A stretch of DNA of 13,688 nt, taken from Monoraphidium neglectum. Lineage: Eukaryota > Chlorophyta > Chlorophyceae > Sphaeropleales > Selenastraceae. Below, piece by piece: positions 7,919 through 13,688 of this stretch. The position numbers and the translations under genes were made by a program. The stretch covers positions 1 through 13,688 of the forward strand of contig NW_014012131.1 in assembly GCF_000611645.1 (NCBI RefSeq). Direction: 5' to 3'. A model generated the notes under the pieces. It was not told the DNA's origin, ran no database searches, and saw nothing but the letters and a program-made list of their open reading frames with translations. Numbering within the stretch: position 1 is the stretch's first letter; each line of letters starts with the position of its first letter.

Positions 7919-9539
7919 GTGACGTGCCACGTGCCTGTAGAGAGAGTGATTGCTATTGCAGAATCGGCAGGCGAGGCCATCATGGCTGTATATAGCAGCG
8001 AGGTGTGCAGCTAGAGGCGGCAGCAGCAGCTGACGTTGATTTGCCAACGCCCGGGGGGAGCCGTGCATGTATGGTGGGGTGTCCTGATCCATGCTGCCAG
8101 GCCTGGCCTTTCAGGCCCCTTGCTCAAGGGTGTTTGCGCCTCCGCATGCCGAACTGCGCAGACCTATGACTGCTGCACCTGATGCGGGCCGCCTTTTGCA
8201 ACTCCCGCGCCCTGCACCACCAACCCGGCTGTGCAGGACGTGGGGCTGGAGGTGAAGGACGACATGAGCCCCCTAACACGCGCCGACATAGAGGCCAACG
8301 CCATCATATGCAAGGGCCTGGTGAGCCCTTTTACCAGCTAGGCCCCGCGGCCCTGTGGCGGCCGGCGCGGGCAGCTCGCAAATGGGCGTGCGCGCACGCG
8401 GCGGCTTCGCTGCGTGGATGCGCCTGGTCTCTGCCCCTCGCTTCTGTGTGTGCGAGGGCGACCGCGAACTAGGGGCTTGCGCAGTACCTTTTGAGGGCTC
8501 GCTCGCCGAGGCTGTGGTGTATCCCATGCTCGCGGGCACGCGCGCTCCTGTCACCCTCCCCCGCCGTTTCCAAGGCCGAGCTGGCGCCGCACGTGCCCAT
8601 CATATCTGAAGAGAACAAGCAGCTGCCCTACTCCATACGAAAAGGTGGGCCAGGTGGCAGGCGTTCTGCCCAGCCATCAGAGTCCATACGCCACAGCATG
8701 CCCCTGTTGTATGTGCTGCAGCTTGATCATGCGCCCTGGCTCCTACTCATCCCGGTGCGTCAACCTGCAAAGTTTGGCAGCAAGCTCCTCCGGTATCACC
8801 AACCACAGAGCACATGTGCAGTCATCTAAATGCGTCCTCACGCTTATAGCACCCTAACCCGAACCCAGGCTACCAGTACTGCTGGCTGGTGGACCCCCTG
8901 GATGGCACCAAGGAGTTTGTCAAGCGCAACGGGGAGTTCACCGTGAACATCGCGCTGGTGCAGGGCGGCTCCCCCGTGCTGGGCGTGCTGCACGTGCCCG
9001 TGACCAAGGAGACGTTTTTCGCAGTGGAGGGGCGCGGCGCGTTCGTGCGGCGCGAGGTGCGCAGGTGTCGATGGGTGATGATGTCAAGGGACCGTCGAGG
9101 GTCGCTCTGTGCCTCTGGGCGAGATAATGATGGCGCCTTTGCACCCACGCTTGCAACCAGTGCTCCATGGAGCCCTTCCACCCTCAAAGTCGGGCTTATA
9201 GAGACCAGCTGTTTTGAAAGCCATCTTGAACCGCTTGTCCACAATTCCTGGACAGGGCGTCACCAGCCAAATCAGGGCGGCCGAGTTCAACCCCGCAGAG
9301 GAGGGTGTTGTGATCGTAGGGTCGGCCTCACACATGAGCAGCGCGACCAAGGTGGCCGGGTTGGGGACCATTGCTTGAGGGCCTGGTTGGTTGGGTGAAG
9401 GGTTCAGGTTGGCGCCCAGCTGCCATAGCAGCAGCTGCTGGTGCTGACGGGGCAATCCCGCAGCTGCGCATGCATCTGCTGCTGCTGCTGCTACTACTAC
9501 TGCTGCTCCTGCTGCTGCTGCTGCCGCTGCTGCTGCTGC

Positions 9540-9611
<72 letters not shown>

Positions 9612-10721
9612 AGCCTGGCTAAGCGCTGCCCTCATAGTTGAGCCTTTCCTGTGTGCATCTGAACCAAGACTGTGTCCTCCCTTCGTTCCGCAGGACTTTG
9701 TTGCTTTGTTCAAGAACCCAGAGTTTCGGCAGATGGGCAGCAGCCTGAAACTCATGATGGTGCGCAGAGGTCTTGGGGCGGGTAGGGATGCGGATGTCAT
9801 GGGGAAAGCCCTCCAGGCACCTGGGGCTTGTCAAGGTTAACAAACACAGCCTTGCGCATGCACATGCACTTGCACAGGTTGCAGAGGGCATCGCCCACGC
9901 GTATCCGCGTCTGGCGCCAACCATGGAGGTGGGCGATGCAACGATGGCGCAGCCGAGCTGCGCTCGATTGGCGCTGTTATCAGATCACCCACATGCCGTG
10001 CATATCGCTGCGCGAGTGCTCACGACCCGACACCCGTACTAGCTTTTCGGGGCACACCAGCGTTTTCTACGCACGCCCCAGCCCATGCATGCGAGCGCCC
10101 AGCACCCGTGACCTAAACCCGCCTCATGGCAAACCCTGCGGACAGTGGGACACCGCGGCGGCTGACATCATAGTGCGCGAGGCTGGGGGCGTGGTGCTGT
10201 ACGCGGGGCGCTGCACAGGGAAGGGGGAGCTCCTTGAGGACTGGAAGGTGGGACGCACGGGGGGGGGGGCAGGCGGAGGGCCGGCACGGCAGGCACCTGC
10301 CGCCTGCGGCGGGCAGGGCGTGGCCGGACGGGCATGGCCGGCAGGGCGTGGCCGGACGGGCGTGGCCGGCAGGGCGTGGCCGGCAGGCGCGGTCGGCGGA
10401 ACATGGCCGGCTTGATACGCGCTTGCGGACAGAGTTCGTTGCACCAAGCATGCACGCGACACGAGCGGCGGTCGACCTGACGGGCGGGTACCTTCTGCGC
10501 ACAGGGTTGCCCGGCTGTCCCCCCAAAGAGCACCGGCTCTCCTCCATTTTCACTCTTGCCTCACCCTGCTGTCCGCCTGCTTCCCTTGTTTGCTATCCCG
10601 CAACTCTTCACCAAACCCGCGCCCACAGGACGCGGTCCTAAAGGAGCGGCCCCTCGAGTACAACAAGGAGGACCTGCTGAACCCCTGCTTCGTGGTGTTT
10701 GGGCGGCGGCGCGACGGGTAG
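7919..10721 (+). CDS. CysQ: CysQ-type 3'(2'),5'-bisphosphate nucleotidase, first exon not found
   Basis: Removes the 3'-phosphate from 3'-phosphoadenosine 5'-phosphate (PAP), clearing the by-product of sulfation; a Mg-dependent, typically lithium-sensitive phosphatase of the inositol monophosphatase superfamily. Exons: 7919-8002, 8237-8320, 8575-8644, 8869-9064, 9267-9351, 9694-9759, 9878-9928, 10146-10247 and 10629-10721 (stop TAG). Together they make 276 residues in frame. Metal-site motifs are intact: [10 protein letters not shown] (exon 2), IISEEN (exon 3), [10 protein letters not shown] followed by [10 protein letters not shown] (exon 4) and WDTAAAD (exon 8). GSASHMS, GSSLKLM, the C-terminal [13 protein letters not shown] and spacing follow bacterial CysQ closely, more than plant SAL1. 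The first coding exon is missing: the frame of exon 7919-8002 has a TGA at 7802-7804 and no ATG after it. The missing part is probably only a leader, since [11 protein letters not shown] already matches the CysQ N-terminus. Compartment unknown. Confidence 0.92.
9475..9611. repeat. CTG-rich triplet repeat in a CysQ-type gene intron
   Basis: A CTG/CTA/CCG mixture from about 9475 becomes a pure CTG run at 9541-9611, about 23 units. It lies in the 342-base intron 9352-9693, roughly 80 bases before the acceptor. The poly-Leu, poly-Cys and poly-Ala reading frames here are translations of the repeat in an intron. Confidence 0.95.
10316..10385. repeat. Minisatellite: five 14-base units
   Basis: Five tandem units of consensus GGGCGTGGCCGGCA at 10316, 10330, 10344, 10358 and 10372. 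Units 1 and 3 end in AC instead of CA, and unit 2 has CAT for CGT, so the first four also pair as a 28-base higher-order repeat. A degraded sixth copy follows. It lies in the last intron (10248-10628) of the CysQ-type gene, just after a run of 11 G at 10259-10269. Confidence 0.93.
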
Positions 10722-11574
10722 AGCTGCGCGCAGCAGATAGGCTTTGCCTTGAGGCAGCCGGGGCGCTGGTGTTTTTGGGGGAGGGGGCCTGCACAGCCAC
10801 GCTGGTCCGCCAGGGCAGCGCTCACATGCGGTTTGCATGGTTTTTTAATATGTGCATGGCACACAGATTGTTTTTTGTTTGGCAATGTGTCTGATCAAGT
10901 AGCATTGTGCTCATTGTTACTACTACTCACCACGTGTGAGGCACACTGAGGCCACTCGGCCCTGGGACAGACAGTATGCCATGTACTTGTGCGATTACAA
11001 GTCAAGCACGCTGGCGTCTCAATGAAGTGTAATCAGCAGCAGGTCCTGCTTGCGGTGCGACGAAAGCAACCGTCTGCGGGGTGCTTGGCGGGCGGACCAG
11101 GGCTTGGCGTGCGGCTGATTAGGGAACTACTATCAAACCACCACCAGCGGCAGCAGCGGACTGGACCGCCACCAGCTGTGTGCTGGCAATGCGTGCTCGT
11201 GCCGCATTGGTACCGTGGAGGATGATGGATATAGGGCATGTAAGTATTAGATACTGTAAGTGGCTAGAGAATTGCCAATGCATGCAGTTTGTGCCTCAAC
11301 TCGACTAAGGCTGCGTTGTCGCCAACCGACGCCCGTGTGGCGGGCATACACAGCGCGGTGGCCCGGCGACGGCCTCGGCTGATAGCCAAACCTAGTCATC
11401 AAATCCACATCGAATTCGGCATGTCGCGAGACTGAAAAGCAGCGGCAGTATGCCCGGCTGCACTCGACAGCTGCGTGGCGGGCACTGAGCGGACGCACGG
11501 TTGCGCCGACCTCCTTGATGCCTTGGGCCCCCATACTCGGCCTTCCTTGTGCAGTTCGTGTTCGTGCATATACC
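10722..11574 (+). other. Spacer: CysQ-type gene 3' flank and SDP1-type gene upstream region
   Basis: No supported gene. Around 10840-10925 the sequence is T-rich, as expected of a 3' UTR. Candidate TGTAA poly(A) signals on the plus strand lie at 11028-11032 (about 307 bases after the stop), 11239-11243 and 11255-11259; the first gives a 3' UTR of ordinary algal length. The part after about 11300 should contain the promoter and 5' UTR of the lipase gene, but I recognise no core element. Confidence 0.45.
11028..11032 (+). terminator. Candidate TGTAA poly(A) signal of the CysQ-type gene
   Basis: The first TGTAA downstream of the stop codon at 10719-10721. It is the usual chlorophyte signal at a plausible distance. 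Confidence 0.4.
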
Positions 11575-13639
11575 ATGAAGCCCCGCAAGAAAGCGAAGCC
11601 CTATGGGGCCCTGAAGACACAGTCCGCGGAGCACAAGCTCCTCGTCTGGTTCCTCCAGCTGTCCCTAGTGTCCCTGTCACGCTTCGTGACATCTCTGACA
11701 GCCCCGCTAGGCCGCGTGCTAACGGCACAGCTGTTCTTGGGCCGGTCGTGCGGCAAGCTGCTGACTTGGCTCAAGGGGGTGGTGCTGCACTGGGTGGCGT
11801 GGCTGTTCGGCCCCGCTCTGCCCCGCAATCACTGGGTTCAGAGGTGGAGCAGACAGTATGGGGTCGAGGTCATCAGACGGTGCCATGTTATCTTGGGTGA
11901 GCGGGCGCGGAGTGCGTGGCGCCCGCGGGCCACACTGTTGTGGCTCCAGACGCAGCCTCGGACATGCTATGATTTTGTAGCTGACTCAATGCATTGCTCC
12001 GACGCCAGCTTACAGGAGGGACGGTGGGGGAAGGGCCCCTGGACGATCTCTCTGACTCAATAGTGGCAATCCAGGCCCGCTGTATAAGCAGGGCGTGATC
12101 TACAGCGTGTAAACGGTTGAATTGTGACGTTGGCGTCCCCTGCCCCCTCCGCCGCGCTCCTCACAGGCTTGTTTGTTGCGGCCGGCGTCGTGTCGTCTCT
12201 CGTGCGCCGCTGGCGGGAGCGGTTTGACGCCCGCGCACAGCAGATACGCCACCTTGGAGAGCGCATGCGAGCAGCGACCAGCTACCAGGTGTGGAGGCTA
12301 TGCAGCGAGCCACGATCGACTGCGCGGCCCGGGCCGCTGCAGGCCGCACTGCGGTCTGCACCACCCATGCACTGGTCCCACTTTCGCCCGCAGCAGCGTC
12401 GCTCAGCACCCACACGCGGTCGAACGCACGCGTTCGAAACCATGCGCGTGCGTTGTTTTCTGCTGCCCCCAGGAGTGGCGCGAGCTGGCGGAGCAGCTCG
12501 ACCAGGTGGATGCCAACCGCCTGGGCGGCCGCTGCGGCATCGAGGAGGGGCGCCTCTACGACAGGAAGCTGCTGCTGCAGAAGCTGCAGCACCTGCAGCA
12601 GGTGCGCGAGGGCGGCAACATACGGGAGATGATGTTCAACCTGCGCAGCGACCTCATCAGGAACGTTGCCAACGTCGCCAAGAGGTGAGGGCGCGCGCAC
12701 AGAGCATAAGGCCCGCAGGCGCCGCCCGGTCGTGCAGCAGCGGGCGCCGCAGGCGAGCGGCGCAGTCCGGGGGTGCCGCAGCCGGCCGGGGGCCTCGCGG
12801 GCGCTTTGCAGCAGGGGGCCGCACTTGGCAGCGCGGCGTACGGGGGCTCGGCCTGGTGGCGCGGACTGGGTCGGCCTGGCCTCCGTGCATGGGCACGCGG
12901 CAGCACCAAGCCGGCAGGGAACGTGCTAATCGAACCCTCACCGCCCCTCCCCTCGCCCGCTCCGCGCCCTGCCTTGCGTCCCCGCAGCCAGCTGCACGAG
13001 CACTCCCACTCGGTGCCCTCCACGATCCGCAGCTACATCACGGAGGTCCAGACGCAGGTGAACAGGGCGGCCCCGCAGGCCCACTCGTGTGCCCTGCAGT
13101 GGCGGGGCCCTGCTAGCGAACCATCGCCATGGTCCCATGGCGGTGGCGGCGGCGGCAGCCGGGGGTCGCGCCCCTGGTGACAGCCTGGCTTGCGAGCGCG
13201 GCACCTTGCGCCGCCTTGTTGGCCAAGCAGTACGGTAATCGGCGGGTGCCTGCCACGCGCCTGTTGCTCACTACACATGGTTGCACTCAATTCGCCCCTT
13301 CCATCCCCCTCCCCCCCAGCTGTCTACGCTGACAGACTGGCCGGAGGCTGGCGTCAGCAACGACGAGAAGCTGGCCTTTTTCAGGTGGGGAGCGCGCCTT
13401 GTTGGAAGTGCTGGGGTCGAGGCACTGGCAGACAGAGGCGAGCTAGCAGGGTGGCTGGGTGGCAGGCAGGAATGAGGAAGAGCGGCGGGGGCGGCTCAAG
13501 AAGCGCGGGTTCTCGGGCCTCTGCTCAGGTCTTGCCCCTGCCGCCGGCAACCCCTCGCGTGCGCAGGGAGGTGCGCCACACGTACGGGCGCACCGCGCTC
13601 CTCCTCAGCGGCGGCGGCGGCCTCGGGAGCTTCCACATC
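11575..13639 (+). CDS. SDP1: SDP1-type patatin-like triacylglycerol lipase, 3' end cut by window edge
   Basis: Homologue of plant SUGAR-DEPENDENT1, which hydrolyses triacylglycerol at the lipid droplet surface. Exons: 11575-11896, 12167-12288, 12473-12684, 12988-13057, 13320-13384 and 13567-13639, giving 288 codons in frame. The N-terminal part has hydrophobic stretches (about residues 21-50, 62-78 and 103-117), as expected for membrane association. The DUF3336 region follows: AATSYQEWRELAEQLD, then NIREMMFNLRSDLIRNVANV, QLHEHSHSVPSTIRSYITEV and DEKLAFFREVRHTYGRTALL. The patatin domain opens with LLLSGGGGLGSFHI, the glycine-rich oxyanion region. The catalytic GxSxG serine and Asp lie beyond the right edge; the next donor, GTGAGT, starts at 13640. 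The start is the ATG at 11575; an in-frame ATG at 11518 would add 19 residues and cannot be excluded. Exons 3-6 are certain by homology, exon 1 by phase, hydrophobicity and position. Confidence 0.9.
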
Positions 13640-13688
13640 GTGAGTCCGCTCCGCCCGGGCGCCCAAACCTGTGCCATTGGTCGTGCCC

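Noticed and set aside
7451..8092. Open frames on both strands between DPH2 and the CysQ-type gene
   Set aside because: No recognisable motif; most rely on non-ATG starts, and they fall in promoter or intron sequence.
8852..8867. Telomere-like CCCTAACCCGAACCC
   Set aside because: Only two imperfect units; it is simply the pyrimidine-rich end of an intron before the acceptor at 8868.
9084..9800. 238-residue minus-strand frame with a long poly-Ala run, and plus-strand poly-Leu and poly-Cys frames
   Set aside because: Triplet repeat in an intron of a well-supported plus-strand gene; nothing outside the repeat resembles a protein family.
10316..10385. Possible CRISPR-like array
   Set aside because: The 14-base units are directly adjacent with no spacers, in a eukaryotic intron.
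12124..13116. 330-residue plus-strand frame
   Set aside because: It reads through two introns of the lipase gene in mixed frames; only its first part coincides with a real exon.

Overview
This is nuclear DNA from a eukaryote, most likely a green alga of the core Chlorophyta. The window holds four protein-coding genes, each broken into short exons by GC-rich introns of roughly 120-450 bases. Almost every intron starts GTG and ends AG, microsatellites are dense, and the likely poly(A) signals are TGTAA, as is typical of chlorophytes. The protein set points the same way: an SDP1-type lipase, a eukaryotic DPH2, a CysQ-type phosphatase and a eukaryotic-type arginine deiminase. I cannot name a species. 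Exon limits were built by hand, by matching conserved protein blocks and requiring splice sites with compatible phase. All joins in the four models keep frame.

Layout. (1) 3862 down to the left edge, minus strand: arginine deiminase, nine exons visible, C-terminus outside the window. (2) 3863-4493: upstream region of that gene and 3' flank of the next, with a cluster of palindromes. (3) 7085 to 4494, minus: DPH2 (diphthamide biosynthesis), five exons, complete from a plausible ATG to its stop. (4) 7086-7918: divergent intergenic region, with one stretch clearly richer in A+T, which must hold promoters for both sides and an unresolved first exon of the next gene. (5) 7919-10721, plus: CysQ-type 3'(2'),5'-bisphosphate nucleotidase, nine exons found, C-terminus complete. 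(6) 10722-11574: 3' flank and spacer. (7) 11575 to the right edge, plus: SDP1-type patatin-like triacylglycerol lipase, six exons visible, cut just after the start of its catalytic domain.

The genes look like ordinary single-copy housekeeping genes with no shared pathway: arginine catabolism, elongation factor 2 modification, sulfur/PAP recycling and storage lipid breakdown. I see no mobile element, CRISPR array, RNA gene or gene cluster.

The most interesting signal is in DPH2. The protein is otherwise well conserved, but all three positions where I expect iron-sulfur-cluster cysteines carry other residues. The arginine deiminase gene also has a probable GC-AG intron whose 3' splice site is preceded by about 120 bases of near-perfect alternating purine-pyrimidine sequence instead of a pyrimidine tract.
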